The notes below the pieces were generated by a model. The model was not told the origin of the DNA. It searched no databases and saw only the letters and a program-made list of their open reading frames with translations. This document shows positions 1 to 8,908 of a DNA stretch of 64,000 nt, piece after piece; the stretch's first letter is position 1, and each line of letters begins with the position of its first letter. The DNA lies in assembly GCA_020724465.1 (NCBI GenBank), contig DYGX01000019.1, positions 1 to 64,000 of the forward strand. Direction: 5' to 3'. Origin of the DNA: Thermoflexus sp. GTDB taxonomy: Bacteria; Chloroflexota; Anaerolineae; Aggregatilineales; Aggregatilineaceae. A program made the position numbers and the translations under genes.

Positions 1-5
1 GACTA

Positions 6-398
6 CTACTCTAACGCGAAAGCCCTATCCCGCCTCATTTTTGGCGAAGGTATTGGAAGAACGTCGTCAAATGTTGTCTCAGTCGTCAGCGGCTCGAAGG
101 CGACCTCGCCGACCCAGCGCAACGCCAGGATGATCGCGAACACCAGCAGCGCGCTGATCAGGGGGCCAATCGGCCAGCCGGCGGCGAAGTCGGCGATCGA
201 CGCATCCAGATCGGCCACGATCGGGGCCAACCGCTCGCCCACCACCGGCACCCAGCGGTCCAGGGCCCGGTTCAGCGTATCGAGCAGCGAATCGCTGTCG
301 ACGTCGAAATAGGTCACGATGGTGATCAGGCTGGTGACCAGCCCCAGGATCCCCCCGGCGATGTTCAGGCAACTGACACAACCCTGCTCGCTGTCCAT
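6..398 (-). CDS. Small two-pass membrane protein, unrecognised
   Basis: The frame encodes 130 residues that I do not recognise as a family. Two hydrophobic stretches, about residues 10-30 and 76-94, suggest two membrane helices separated by an acidic loop of about 45 residues; the C-terminal tail is soluble. Two cysteines (C7 and C10) lie just before the first helix. The ATG at 398 is preceded by a GGAGGG ribosome binding site about 10 bases away. The gene is divergent from nurA, with about 236 bases between the two starts. Confidence 0.6.
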   Translation of the reverse strand: MDSEQGCVSCLNIAGGILGLVTSLITIVTYFDVDSDSLLDTLNRALDRWVPVVGERLAPIVADLDASIADFAAGWPIGPLISALLVFAIILALRWVGEVAFEPLTTETTFDDVLPIPSPKMRRDRAFALE

Positions 399-554
399 TG
401 GTGAAGCGCCCTCCGCCTGGCTTGGTGCTTATCTATATCAATGCAAATGTGCTGCCGGCTGTCAAGCCGCGCAGCGGGCGCGCGACGGAATCACTGATGA
501 GGATCTGGGCAGCGGCGTCCCCCAACCGGTAGTACTATTGTGCTATTCTTACGC

Positions 555-583
555 TTGACGCTACCGAACATTAGTGCTACACT
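555..583 (+). promoter_or_regulatory. Sigma-70-type promoter for nurA
   Basis: TTGACG (555-560) is followed after exactly 17 bases by TACACT (578-583), which carries an extended -10 TG at 575-576. This is a near-consensus housekeeping promoter about 50 bases before the nurA start. It is the best-formed example of the TGCTAYACT element seen at several other starts in the window. Confidence 0.7.
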
Positions 584-634
584 GACTCAAGACTAAAGTT
601 AAAATGACGTTTGTGTCGAGGCGGGAGAAGGCTT

Positions 635-1870
635 GTGACGCTCGAATTTGAGAAGGTTGTCCCGCAGGTCGAGCGGATGGGCCGGGCGCTGGCAGCGCGG
701 AATATCACGCTCAGCGAGCGCGGCGAAATCGCCTGGCAGATGTTCCAATCCCTCGGCGATCTGGACGCTATCCACGCGCGCATCCAGCTCGCACGCGACC
801 GCGATGCCGGGTTCCGGGGCGCCGCACCGCTCCACGAGCCGGTGAACCGGGCCTATCCGCGCCCCGACCCGCCCCGGCTGGCGACCATCCTTGCCGCTGA
901 TGGATCGCAGGTCTATCCCAACACGCACGGCGCCGCGCTGTATTACCTGACCAACGTCGGCGTTTTCGTTTACCATCACGGCCTGGACGAGCTGCCCGAG
1001 CAGCTCACCGAGCCGGTGCTGTGTTATACCGACGCCCTGTTGCACGACGAGCGCGGGCAGGTCATCAGCAACGCCGCTGTCAACGCCCGGCGGACCGTCC
1101 ACGAGCTTCAAGTCCTGGCGCGCGAGACCTGGAACCGGCGCGGGCTGGGCCGCCCGCTTCTGGCCATCAGCGATGGGCCGCTGCTGTTCTGGGTGGGCAA
1201 AGACGTGCCGGACGGTCGCCAACTGCAGGACGACTACCTGGCGGCTATGGTCCACCTGCACGACGCGCACGTCGCGCTCCAGCAGACGTCCGGGCATTCG
1301 GCCAGCACGATCGGCTATGTGGACCGGCCGACCTCGGCGTTCGTCGTCAGCCTGGTCTATCTGATGAGTCTGATCCCCGACGAGGTGCGCGCCGCCGCAC
1401 TGGAAACCAACGGCCCGCTCGAAGGGCTGATCGACCAGTGGTTGATGTTCCGCCTGCTGCGGCCAGGCGAGCGCTCGGCGCTGTTCGTCCAGCAGTCGCC
1501 GCAGAACAAGCGCTATCGCGACCGGGGCGAGAGCTACGAGATCGTCTTTTTCTATCTCAACGTCGGCCAGCCGCACGCTTACCATCTGGCGCGGGTGGAG
1601 ATGCCCGCCTGGGTTGCCAAAGACCCGGCACGTGTCGACGAGGTCCACGCGCTATTGATGGCGCAGTGCGAGATGATGTGGCGCTATCCCTACGCGCTGA
1701 CGCGCGCCGATGAGCTGGCCGTGGTCCGCAGCATTGAGCGCACGCAGCTTGATGAGCTGATCGAAATCGAGCTGCGCCGCAATACGCAGACAGTCGAGCT
1801 TTCGGAAAAGCTTGAAGCGAAAGTGGTGCGGCACGGCCGCACACGGTATGGTGAGAGGCGACGCCGGTAA
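635..1870 (+). CDS. nurA: NurA-family 5'-3' nuclease
   Basis: This 411-residue protein matches the NurA domain: an ATILAADGSQVYP segment gives the diagnostic Asp-Gly-Ser metal-binding motif at D89-S91, and the C-terminal half has the family's conserved acidic and histidine-containing helices. NurA works with the HerA translocase to resect DNA ends during double-strand break repair. The start is the GTG at 635, which has GGGAG about 7 bases upstream; an earlier in-frame ATG-like extension has no binding site. HerA lies two genes downstream and Mre11-Rad50 about 8 kb on, which supports a repair role. Family assignment is strong; activity is inferred. Confidence 0.85.
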   Translation: MTLEFEKVVPQVERMGRALAARNITLSERGEIAWQMFQSLGDLDAIHARIQLARDRDAGFRGAAPLHEPVNRAYPRPDPPRLATILAADGSQVYPNTHGAALYYLTNVGVFVYHHGLDELPEQLTEPVLCYTDALLHDERGQVISNAAVNARRTVHELQVLARETWNRRGLGRPLLAISDGPLLFWVGKDVPDGRQLQDDYLAAMVHLHDAHVALQQTSGHSASTIGYVDRPTSAFVVSLVYLMSLIPDEVRAAALETNGPLEGLIDQWLMFRLLRPGERSALFVQQSPQNKRYRDRGESYEIVFFYLNVGQPHAYHLARVEMPAWVAKDPARVDEVHALLMAQCEMMWRYPYALTRADELAVVRSIERTQLDELIEIELRRNTQTVELSEKLEAKVVRHGRTRYGERRRR

Positions 1871-1930
1871 GCGTTGGAGCGAGGAAGGCGCGGGCGCCAC
1901 GCAGGCGGCCCGCCGAGCGAGGGATCGAGT

Positions 1931-2542
1931 ATGAACGAGACGACGACACAGCAGCCTGTTATCGGGAGCGTCTTACGAGCCAGCACGATGGGCTTTGTGT
2001 GCGGGACGCGCAGTCAGGACATCGGGCACCCCTCGTTTGGGGCGTTTGTGCGCACACAGCACGAACCCGGCAGCGAGACCGAGGTCATCGGCCTGATCTA
2101 CGCCATCAGCATCGACGACGACCCCCTGGTTCGCCAGTTGATCCTGGCCAACAACATGAACACGGCCACCACCCGCGACCAGCGCGAGAATCGCATGGTC
2201 CCGGTCGAGATCAGCGTGGTCAATATCGGCTACATCCAGGCCGGGCGAGTCTATCACAACCTGCCGCCCCGCCCGCCGCTCAGTCTGGATCCGGTCCAGC
2301 TTTGCGACGACGCCTGTATCCAACAGTTTACGGAGCGGTTCGATTTTCTGCGGCTGGTGCTGAATACCAGCGAGGTGCCGACCGAAGAGCTGGCCGCAGC
2401 GGCGCTGCTCCACGCGGCGAGCGCCCGCCCGCCCGAGCAGCGATACGATTTTCTGGTCGCCGCCGGACGCCAGCTTGCCGGGCTGCTGGCGCACGATCTG
2501 CCGCGCCTGCAACACCTGCTGCGCCTCATCAAACCGGCGTAG
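1931..2542 (+). CDS. HAS-barrel-like protein beside NurA
   Basis: The product is 203 residues. Its N-terminal half (IGSVLRASTMGFVCGTR, then a repeating beta pattern ending in IGLIYAISID) resembles the HAS-barrel, the beta-barrel found at the N-terminus of HerA and related ATPases that docks NurA. The C-terminal half is helical and Leu/Ala-rich, and no nucleotide-binding motif is present. The ATG at 1931 follows nurA by 60 bases in the same direction. I infer an accessory or adaptor of the NurA-HerA machine; the domain call rests on pattern recognition only. Confidence 0.6.
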   Translation: MNETTTQQPVIGSVLRASTMGFVCGTRSQDIGHPSFGAFVRTQHEPGSETEVIGLIYAISIDDDPLVRQLILANNMNTATTRDQRENRMVPVEISVVNIGYIQAGRVYHNLPPRPPLSLDPVQLCDDACIQQFTERFDFLRLVLNTSEVPTEELAAAALLHAASARPPEQRYDFLVAAGRQLAGLLAHDLPRLQHLLRLIKPA

Positions 2543-2577
2543 CCTCCCTGATCCGCTGCTGCTGGCGAAGGCGCGCG

Positions 2578-3705
2578 ATGACTCGAGGGACCTTCCCCAC
2601 CAACCGGACAGAGCTTGTGGCGCTCGGCGTGTTGACCGCCGTGTCTGTCGCCCTCGGCGCGCTGTTTGCCGTCTTCTTCAACCGCTTGCCGGTCGAAGGC
2701 ACAACGCTGGCGATCGACTGGAAAGGACTGTGGGCGGACATTCGATCCGGCGTCCACTATGGCACACTCCGCAACCCGCCATGGAGTATCTTCTTTCTTT
2801 ACCCGCTCACATGGCTGCCCATGCAGGCCGCCTGGGGCGTGGCGATGTACCTGACCCTGATGGTGCTGATCGTCAGCGTGCCGCCAACTCACCCCCGCTG
2901 GCGCTACTGGCTTGGTGTTTTGCTTCTCACTACTTCAATTCCTTCTCTACGGCACATGGCTGACGGCAACCTGGAAGGGGTGATGGTTGCCGGGCTGCTG
3001 TTGGTCCTTTACGGCTATCACCGGGCCAGCGCGCCGGCTCTGGCCGCCGGTTTGCTCTTGGGCACCGCCAAACCTCAACAAGTGTTTCTGCTGCTGCCGG
3101 TTCTAGGTGTCTATATGCTCTTGACGCTCTCGCGCCGCGTGCTGCTCCAGACGGCCGCCATGTGTCTGACCGTGATGATCCCGGCGCTGGTGTGGCGCGG
3201 CGAGGAATGGTGGGCGATCGGCATCAATGCGATACCCGACCGGAATTCGCTGATGGATATGTCGCTGATGGCTGCTCTCAACCGGATGGGGCTTGGAGCG
3301 CCAACGGTCAAGATCATCGTGATTGGGGCCGTAGCCGGGCTTGCTTTTTGGACTGCGTGGCAGGTGCGGCCGGTGCTCTCGCGCGAGTTGGTGGGGATGC
3401 TGGTGGCGGCGTCGCTGCTGGCCGCGCCCTATTCAGCGGGGAACAGCGTGCTGGTCGTGCTGGCGCTCGGGGTGATACCCGTCTTCCAGCGCCGTGTCGT
3501 ACCTGGCTTGGTCTTGATTGCGCTGTATAACGCGTCAATCGTGCTCAACAATGTTGAATATCGTCATCTGGCGGCATATTACCAGACCGGGCTAACACTG
3601 TTGTCCCTGCTGGTTCTGGCTGCAGACGTACTGCACCAGAGGCGCCAACCGGAACCGTCGGCCGGAAGTACAGCGGTCAAGCGGCAGCAGCCCATGCGGG
3701 CGTAA
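2578..3705 (+). CDS. GT87-like polytopic membrane glycosyltransferase
   Basis: This 375-residue protein has about 9-10 hydrophobic segments. It shows the layout of GT87/DUF2029 polyprenol-phosphate-mannose transferases: an Asp early in the first loop (AIDWKGLW), a NPPWSIFFLYPL segment, a GNLEG motif, and KPQQVFLLLP in a later loop. Enzymes of this type add sugars to lipids or proteins on the outer face of the membrane. The ATG at 2578 is 35 bases after the HAS-barrel gene, so it may be co-transcribed with nurA although no functional link is obvious. The acceptor cannot be told from sequence. Confidence 0.6.
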   Translation: MTRGTFPTNRTELVALGVLTAVSVALGALFAVFFNRLPVEGTTLAIDWKGLWADIRSGVHYGTLRNPPWSIFFLYPLTWLPMQAAWGVAMYLTLMVLIVSVPPTHPRWRYWLGVLLLTTSIPSLRHMADGNLEGVMVAGLLLVLYGYHRASAPALAAGLLLGTAKPQQVFLLLPVLGVYMLLTLSRRVLLQTAAMCLTVMIPALVWRGEEWWAIGINAIPDRNSLMDMSLMAALNRMGLGAPTVKIIVIGAVAGLAFWTAWQVRPVLSRELVGMLVAASLLAAPYSAGNSVLVVLALGVIPVFQRRVVPGLVLIALYNASIVLNNVEYRHLAAYYQTGLTLLSLLVLAADVLHQRRQPEPSAGSTAVKRQQPMRA

Positions 3706-3768
3706 GATTGAAGCGGGGCAACAACCCGGTACAATTCAATCTAAATTCGCGCAATGCCCGGTTTGGGG

Positions 3769-3774
3769 TATAAT
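3769..3774 (+). promoter_or_regulatory. TATAAT -10 element before herA
   Basis: A consensus TATAAT lies 40 bases before the herA ATG. The -35 position (TTCGCG) matches poorly. It suggests that herA can be transcribed independently of the nurA group. Confidence 0.5.
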
Positions 3775-3813
3775 AGTTTAGAACTAACGTTCTATGCTGC
3801 GAGGGAGAGGATC

Positions 3814-5535
3814 ATGGTGGTTGGCGATACCCTGTTCCCCGATTCGGACCGGCTCGAGGACTGGTTCCCGCGCGAGACAGCGGCTCCCGCATCCGGCCTG
3901 ATGATGGCCGGGCGGCGGCTGGGTGTGGTCGTCGGCGGATCGCTCAGCCGCGGGCTGGACGTCAAGCTCGACCGCGAGACGGTGATCGAGGACCTGGCCG
4001 TGGGACGCTATGTCGTTGTGCGTGGCAGCCACAAGCGCTTCTTCTGCATGATCACCGACATCACGCTCGACACCACCAACCCTGCCATCCGCAGCGACCC
4101 GCCGGACCTGTCCGACCCGTTTCTGCGCGAGATCTACGCCGGAACCGCCGCCTTCGGCACAATCCACGTCGCACCGATGCTCACCATCGACGAGGACGAA
4201 GGCGAGCCGCGCCCGGTCAAGACCATCCCCAGCCACTTCATGCCGGTCGAGATCGCCACTGCCGAGGATGTGGATGACGTCTTTGGGCGCGAGGACCCGA
4301 CGCACTTCAACATCGGCGCACCGTTGGAACTGGAAGAGACGCAAATCAACCTCGACCTGCGGCGGCTGGTCGAGCGCTCGGTGGGCGTCTTCGGCAAGAG
4401 CGGCACCGGCAAGAGCTTCCTGACGCGCATCCTGCTGGCAGGGATCGTCAAGAACCAGGTCGCCACCAACCTGATCTTCGACATGCACAACGATTATGGC
4501 TGGGCCGTCAAGGACGAGCACGGCGTGCAGGCCAAGGGCCTCAAACAGTTGTTCCCGGATAAGGTCGCCATCTTCACCCTGGACGACGAAGCCACCCGCC
4601 GCCGGGGCGCCAAAGCCGATCACATTGTCCGGATCAGCTACCGCGACATCCAGCCCGAAGACCTCGCCATGCTCAAAACCACGCTCGATCTGTCGGACTC
4701 GATGATCGACGCGGCCTACGAGTTGCAGAAGAAGTGGCGCGACGAGTGGATCGACAAACTGATCAACGCCGACCCGGCCCTCATGGATGCGTTGAAAGAA
4801 GAGCTGTCGTCCAGCATGGCGTCAGTCCAGGCGCTGCAGCGGCGCGTGCGGCGCTTCGAGCGTTTCGAATTCCTGCGCCCCGAAGTCGTCGCGGACTCGG
4901 CTACCGAGATCCTGAACCACATCGAGCGCGGCAAGAGCGTTGTGCTGGAGTTTGGGCGCTATGGCAACGCGCTTGAGGCGTATATCCTGGTCGCCAACTA
5001 CCTGACGCGGCGCATCCACGCCATGTATGTGGAGAAGGTCGAGAAGGCGCTGGGCGACGAAAGCCTGGAGCCGCCGCAACTGCTGATCACCATCGAGGAA
5101 GCGCACAAGTTCCTCGACCCGCTGATCGCGCGCCAGACCATCTTCGGCACCATCGCGCGCGAGCTGCGCAAATACAACGTCACACTGCTGATCGTGGACC
5201 AGCGCCCCAGCGGGATCGACGAAGAAGTGATGAGCCAGATCGGGACACGCGTCACCGCGCTGCTCGACAACGAGCGCGACATCGCCGCCGTGCTGACCGG
5301 GATCAGCGGCGCGGGCGGCCTGCGCGAGGTCCTGGCGCGGCTCGACACCCGCCAGCAGGCCATCATCATCGGGCACGCGGTGCCAATGCCGGTTGTGGTC
5401 AAGACGCGCACCTACGACACCGAATTCTACGCCGCAGTCACAGCCGACGGACGGCCTGCCGGCGCCGTCGCCGACACCAAGATCAAGACCGACGCCGACC
5501 GCGCTCGCGACCGAGACTCGCGGCGCATCCGCTAA
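3814..5535 (+). CDS. herA: HerA-type hexameric DNA translocase
   Basis: This 573-residue protein is a HerA/FtsK-superfamily ATPase. Residues 1-180 form the HAS-barrel, GKSGTGKS at 194-201 is Walker A, and LLITIEEAHKF around 420-431 (E428, E429) is Walker B with the HerA EEAH signature. It is followed by a helix with RELRKYNVT and a DQRPSGID sensor region. HerA hexamers translocate DNA and stimulate NurA. The ATG at 3814 is chosen because GGGAGAGG lies just upstream; the preceding ATG overlaps the promoter. Length fits the family. The nearby nurA and HAS-barrel genes make the functional pairing likely. Confidence 0.9.
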   Translation: MVVGDTLFPDSDRLEDWFPRETAAPASGLMMAGRRLGVVVGGSLSRGLDVKLDRETVIEDLAVGRYVVVRGSHKRFFCMITDITLDTTNPAIRSDPPDLSDPFLREIYAGTAAFGTIHVAPMLTIDEDEGEPRPVKTIPSHFMPVEIATAEDVDDVFGREDPTHFNIGAPLELEETQINLDLRRLVERSVGVFGKSGTGKSFLTRILLAGIVKNQVATNLIFDMHNDYGWAVKDEHGVQAKGLKQLFPDKVAIFTLDDEATRRRGAKADHIVRISYRDIQPEDLAMLKTTLDLSDSMIDAAYELQKKWRDEWIDKLINADPALMDALKEELSSSMASVQALQRRVRRFERFEFLRPEVVADSATEILNHIERGKSVVLEFGRYGNALEAYILVANYLTRRIHAMYVEKVEKALGDESLEPPQLLITIEEAHKFLDPLIARQTIFGTIARELRKYNVTLLIVDQRPSGIDEEVMSQIGTRVTALLDNERDIAAVLTGISGAGGLREVLARLDTRQQAIIIGHAVPMPVVVKTRTYDTEFYAAVTADGRPAGAVADTKIKTDADRARDRDSRRIR

Positions 5536-5709
5536 ACGGCACGGGGCCACTGACGGAGCGGTGTCGCGCCACACGGCGGACCTGCACCACTGGGTAAGCG
5601 CGTAAGAAATCCATAAAATCGCTATAGACGAGCAACCCACATCTGCTCTGCGCGTACAGACTAGCAGAAATACCGCATCGGATGTGGAATAGATAAGGCG
5701 AGGACACTG

Positions 5710-6351
5710 ATGACCGAGAATAACACGTCACCGACGCCCGAAGAGATGGGCGCCAAGCTGGACGAAGAGATCAAGGAAACCGTGCAAGACTGGGCCGAGA
5801 ATCCCGAGAACACCGACTTCGACGACCTGGACAAGCGCATCGACGCCAAAGTGCGCCGCACGATCGCCGGATGGGTCGGCGCCGACGAAAACGCGGACTG
5901 GAAAGAGATCGGCCTTAAGGCGGACGCCAACACCCGCAAGGCAATCGCCGGGTGGGTGGGCACCGATGAGACTGCGGACTGGCCGACGATCACCAACAAG
6001 GTGGAGAACCGCATCCGCCTCAACATCGCCTCGCTGGTGCACGCCGAGCCGAAAGCCGAGCCGGGCACCGAGGCCAGCTGGGCCGACATCGGCACCAAGG
6101 TTGAAAGCGACGTGCGCTCGTGGGTGGCCGGTCTGGTCGGAACTTCGCAAGACGCCGACTGGCGCACGATCTCGAACCAGGTGACCGCCAAGGTCAAGGA
6201 CGCGTTTGAGAAGCTGCGCCGCACGGAGAAGAAGACCGACGACAGCGACGTGCGCCGCGCCGCGCAGCGCATCTCGATTGAGGGTGAGGAAGCCGGCGGC
6301 GAGAACCCGCCCCCCGCTGCGCCGGTTGACCCGGCTGAGCAGATCGAGTAA
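5710..6351 (+). CDS. Acidic protein of five 27-residue repeats
   Basis: The 213-residue product is soluble, acidic and unrecognised. Five degenerate units of about 27 residues follow one another from residue 35 to 180. Each has a form like ADW-x-x-I-x-x-K-x6-R-x-x-IAGWVG-x-x-E; three units carry IAGWVG or VAGLVG, and most begin with Asp-Trp or Ser-Trp. The regular Trp and amphipathic spacing suggests a stack of helical hairpins or a coiled-coil oligomer. The C-terminus is disordered and Pro-rich. It follows herA by 174 bases and is followed by a hairpin, so it is probably monocistronic. Confidence 0.65.
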   Translation: MTENNTSPTPEEMGAKLDEEIKETVQDWAENPENTDFDDLDKRIDAKVRRTIAGWVGADENADWKEIGLKADANTRKAIAGWVGTDETADWPTITNKVENRIRLNIASLVHAEPKAEPGTEASWADIGTKVESDVRSWVAGLVGTSQDADWRTISNQVTAKVKDAFEKLRRTEKKTDDSDVRRAAQRISIEGEEAGGENPPPAAPVDPAEQIE

Positions 6352-6387
6352 TCATACATCCAGCCTGGCCGCACGCAACCACACACC

Positions 6388-6426
6388 AACTCCCCCGGCC
6401 CGGCTCTGCCTGCCACCGGGGGAGTT
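6388..6426 (+). terminator. Hairpin after the repeat-protein gene
   Basis: An 11-bp perfect stem (AACTCCCCCGG at 6388-6398 with CCGGGGGAGTT at 6416-6426) encloses a 17-base loop, 37 bases after the stop codon. There is no T-run, so it is either a weak terminator or an mRNA-end stabiliser. Confidence 0.5.
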
Positions 6427-6493
6427 GTGCTACCTGCGCCGGGCGCGGCGCCCGGCCTGCGCTTCGCCGCTTCTGTTCTGCGAAGGAGACATC

Positions 6494-6697
6494 ATGGACC
6501 TGTCCGAATGGGCTTTGATCATCGCGCCGCTGGCCCTGATCCAGATCGGGCTGGCGGTCTACGCGCTCTACGACATCTACAAGCGCGGTGGGGCGCGCCC
6601 GCCCCTGCCGACCTGGGTGTGGGTCCTCATCGTGGCCTTCGGCCAGTTCTGGGGGCCGCTCGTCTATTTTTTCCTTGGCCGCCGAGAGGACGTCTAG
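6494..6697 (+). CDS. PLDc_N-domain small membrane protein
   Basis: This 67-residue protein has two membrane helices (about residues 7-27 and 40-60) and ends FFLGRREDV. The WVLIVAFGQFWGPLVYFFLGR stretch is the hallmark of the short phospholipase D N-terminal (PLDc_N) family, which has no catalytic part. The ATG at 6494 follows GAAGGAG. It ends 3 bases before the ABC ATPase start, so it is the first gene of the exporter operon and may be a small membrane partner of that exporter. Confidence 0.7.
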   Translation: MDLSEWALIIAPLALIQIGLAVYALYDIYKRGGARPPLPTWVWVLIVAFGQFWGPLVYFFLGRREDV

Positions 6698-6700
6698 CCT

Positions 6701-7645
6701 ATGACCGGCACGGCGATTGAGATCCGCAGCCTGACCAAACGCTTCGGGAATTTCACCGCGCTCAAGGGGTTCGATCTCACCGTTCCGCGCGGCGCGATCT
6801 TCGGTTTCCTGGGGCCCAACGGCGCGGGCAAGACCACCACGCTGCGCATCATGACCGGGCTGGCACGCGCGACCAGCGGCGACGTGGTGATCGAAGGCGT
6901 GCGCGTCGGCAGCGGGCAGCGCCCGCCCATCGGCTATCTGCCGGACACGCCCAGCTTCTACAACTGGATGACGGCGCCTGAGTTCCTGCGCTACATCGCC
7001 GATCTGCACGGCCTGGCCGATCCGCCCATCGCCGCGCTGCTGGAGCGCGTCGGCCTGGGCGACACAGGCAAGCGCAAAATCGGCGGCTACTCGCGCGGGA
7101 TGAAACAGCGGCTGGGGCTGGCCCAGGCGCTGCTGCCGCGGCCCGCCGTGCTGCTGCTCGACGAGCCGGCCTCGGCCCTGGACCCGGCCGGGCGCAAGGA
7201 AGTGCTGGACATCATGAGCGACCTGCGCGGCGAGCTGACCATCTTCTTCTCGACGCACATCCTCAACGACGCCGAGCGCATCTGCGACGCCGTCGGCATT
7301 CTGCACGAAGGCGAGCTGCTGCTCCAGGCGCGGCGCGACGAGCTGCTCGCGCGCTTTGCGCAGCCGATCTTCGAGATCGACGTCGCGCCGGACGACGCGC
7401 CGGGCCTGGCGGCGCTGGCCGAGCAGGTCAGGGCGCAGCCCTGGGCCGAGCGCGTCTATCAAGATGGCGCGCGCCTGCGCGTCAGCGTCCGCGATGTGCC
7501 GGCTGCGCGGCAGGCCCTGTTGCCGATGCTGGCCGACCGCGCCGTGCACCGCGTCGAGATGGTCGGCGCGACGCTGGAAGACGTCTTCCTGCGGCTGACG
7601 AACAACAAGACCGGCGCGACAAGCGCCGCCGAGAGGGTGGCGTGA
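6701..7645 (+). CDS. ABC transporter ATP-binding protein (ABC-2/NatA type)
   Basis: The 314-residue ATPase has Walker A GPNGAGKTT near residue 43, a Q-loop region, the YSRGMKQRLGLAQ signature (the usual LSGGQ is YSRGM, as in NatA/CcmA-type exporters), Walker B VLLLDEP and an H-loop in FFSTHIL. A C-terminal domain of about 90 residues (from residue 220) is typical of ABC-2 ATPases. It energises the permease encoded next, whose start overlaps this stop. The substrate is unknown. Confidence 0.85.
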   Translation: MTGTAIEIRSLTKRFGNFTALKGFDLTVPRGAIFGFLGPNGAGKTTTLRIMTGLARATSGDVVIEGVRVGSGQRPPIGYLPDTPSFYNWMTAPEFLRYIADLHGLADPPIAALLERVGLGDTGKRKIGGYSRGMKQRLGLAQALLPRPAVLLLDEPASALDPAGRKEVLDIMSDLRGELTIFFSTHILNDAERICDAVGILHEGELLLQARRDELLARFAQPIFEIDVAPDDAPGLAALAEQVRAQPWAERVYQDGARLRVSVRDVPAARQALLPMLADRAVHRVEMVGATLEDVFLRLTNNKTGATSAAERVA

Positions 7646-8409
7646 TGCGCGTCTTCCTGGTGCAGATGCGTAAGGAACTGCGCGAGCAGTGGCGCACGCG
7701 CAAGATGCTGATCGTCGTGGTCGTGCTGGTGGCGTTCGGCCTGATGTCGCCGGTGTTCGCCAAGATCACGCCCGACCTGCTCAAGTCGCTGGGCGAAAGC
7801 CAGGTGGGCGGGGTGCAGATCATCATCCCCGAGCCGACCACCCGCGACGCAAACGATCAGTTCGTCAAAAACACGACGCAGTTCGGGCTGCTGCTGGCCG
7901 TACTGGTCGGTTTCGGCGCGATTGTCGGAGAGCGCGAGCGGGGCCAGCTTGCCCTGATCTTCCCGCACCCGCTGCCGCGCCGGACCTTCGTGCTGGCGAA
8001 GTTTGCCGCGCTGGCGATTCTGTTCGGTGCGGCGCTGCTGCTTGGCGCCGCCGCCGATTACCTCTACACCGTGCTTTTGTTCGACGCCCCGCCAGCCGGG
8101 GGCTTTCTTGCGATGGTCGCGCTGCTGTATGTGTGGCTGCTCAGCCTGCTGGCGCTCACGCTGCTGGCGAGCACCCTGGGCCGCAACATGACGGCGGCGG
8201 GCGGGATCGCGTTCGGGCTGGTGCTGCTGGCATCGCTGGCGGGGTTGATCACGCGGCTGGCGCCCGGCGCGCTGACCGAATGGGGCCGCGCCCTCGCCAA
8301 CGGCGGGGATCCCCCGGCGCGTTGGGGCGCGCTGGCCGTCACGCTGGCGATCACCGGGCTGGCGGTCGCTGCGAGCGTGCTGATTCTGGAGCGCCAGGAA
8401 ATCGAATAG
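7645..8409 (+). CDS. ABC-2 type permease
   Basis: The 254-residue membrane protein starts with an amphipathic segment (RVFLVQMRKELREQWRTRKM) typical of ABC-2 permeases. It has a first helix at about 25-45, a long extracytoplasmic loop, and five more helices with GERERGQLALIFPHPLPR between helices 2 and 3. The latter is the conserved coupling element of this family. The ATG at 7645 shares a base with the ATPase stop codon (TGATG); a GTG one codon earlier is also possible. It forms the channel of the exporter with the preceding ATPase. Confidence 0.8.
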   Translation: MRVFLVQMRKELREQWRTRKMLIVVVVLVAFGLMSPVFAKITPDLLKSLGESQVGGVQIIIPEPTTRDANDQFVKNTTQFGLLLAVLVGFGAIVGERERGQLALIFPHPLPRRTFVLAKFAALAILFGAALLLGAAADYLYTVLLFDAPPAGGFLAMVALLYVWLLSLLALTLLASTLGRNMTAAGGIAFGLVLLASLAGLITRLAPGALTEWGRALANGGDPPARWGALAVTLAITGLAVAASVLILERQEIE

Positions 8410-8430
8410 GGGCGCCCGGCGTCATGCAAA

Positions 8431-8455
8431 CCGGGCCGGATAGCAACCGGCCCGG
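8431..8455. terminator. Shared hairpin between convergent genes
   Basis: CCGGGCCGG (8431-8439) pairs with CCGGCCCGG (8447-8455) around a 7-base loop. It lies between the ABC permease stop and the ferritin-like stop on the other strand, so it can serve both directions. Neither side has a strong T-run. Confidence 0.5.
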
Positions 8456-8485
8456 CCAGCGTATTGGTAGATCAGAATGCGGCGG

Positions 8486-8908
8486 CTATTCCCAGTTTTT
8501 GAGCAGCTTCAGCGTTTCTTCCATATGGCCCTGCTCGTCGCGCACCATATCCTCAAGCTGCACGACCAGCGCTTTGTCACCGAACTCCTCGGCCATCTGG
8601 GCCCGCTTGGTATATCCGGCAACGGCTTTCTTCTCCGCCTCGGCGATGGCTTCCAGCATCGCGCGGACCGTGTCCGCTTTCGGCACCGCAACCGGCTCGG
8701 TCGTCGGCTCGCCGCCCAGCGCGACGATCTTGTCCGCCAGGAACTGCGCGTGCATCAACTCATCGGTGATTTCGGCTTGCATGAACTGGACGAGTTGCGG
8801 GCGCCACGGGCCGCTGACTTTCGCCGAATAGACGGTGTACATGATAACCGCCTGGAGTTCATTCGCCAGGTCCTCATTGAGCGCATTGATCAGTGTTTGC
8901 TTGTCCAC
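8486..8908 (-). CDS. Ferritin-like / bacterioferritin-family protein
   Basis: The 140-residue all-helical protein has the ferritin four-helix pattern with metal ligands E17, E50 with H53 (DELMHAQF), E92, and E125 with H128 (DEQGHMEE). These are the two E-x-x-H pairs of a di-iron site. Length and motifs fit bacterioferritin-like or DUF892-type ferritin-like proteins that oxidise or store iron or protect against peroxide. Start ATG at 8908 has a GAAAGGGG sequence upstream. It stands alone on the minus strand. The haem-binding Met of true bacterioferritin is not evident. Confidence 0.75.
   Translation of the reverse strand: MDKQTLINALNEDLANELQAVIMYTVYSAKVSGPWRPQLVQFMQAEITDELMHAQFLADKIVALGGEPTTEPVAVPKADTVRAMLEAIAEAEKKAVAGYTKRAQMAEEFGDKALVVQLEDMVRDEQGHMEETLKLLKNWE

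Noticed and set aside
635-5535. NurA-HerA as a defence island
   Set aside because: HerA homologues occur in anti-phage systems with Sir2 or DUF4297 partners, but neither is here. The pairing with NurA, and Mre11-Rad50 nearby, fits repair better.
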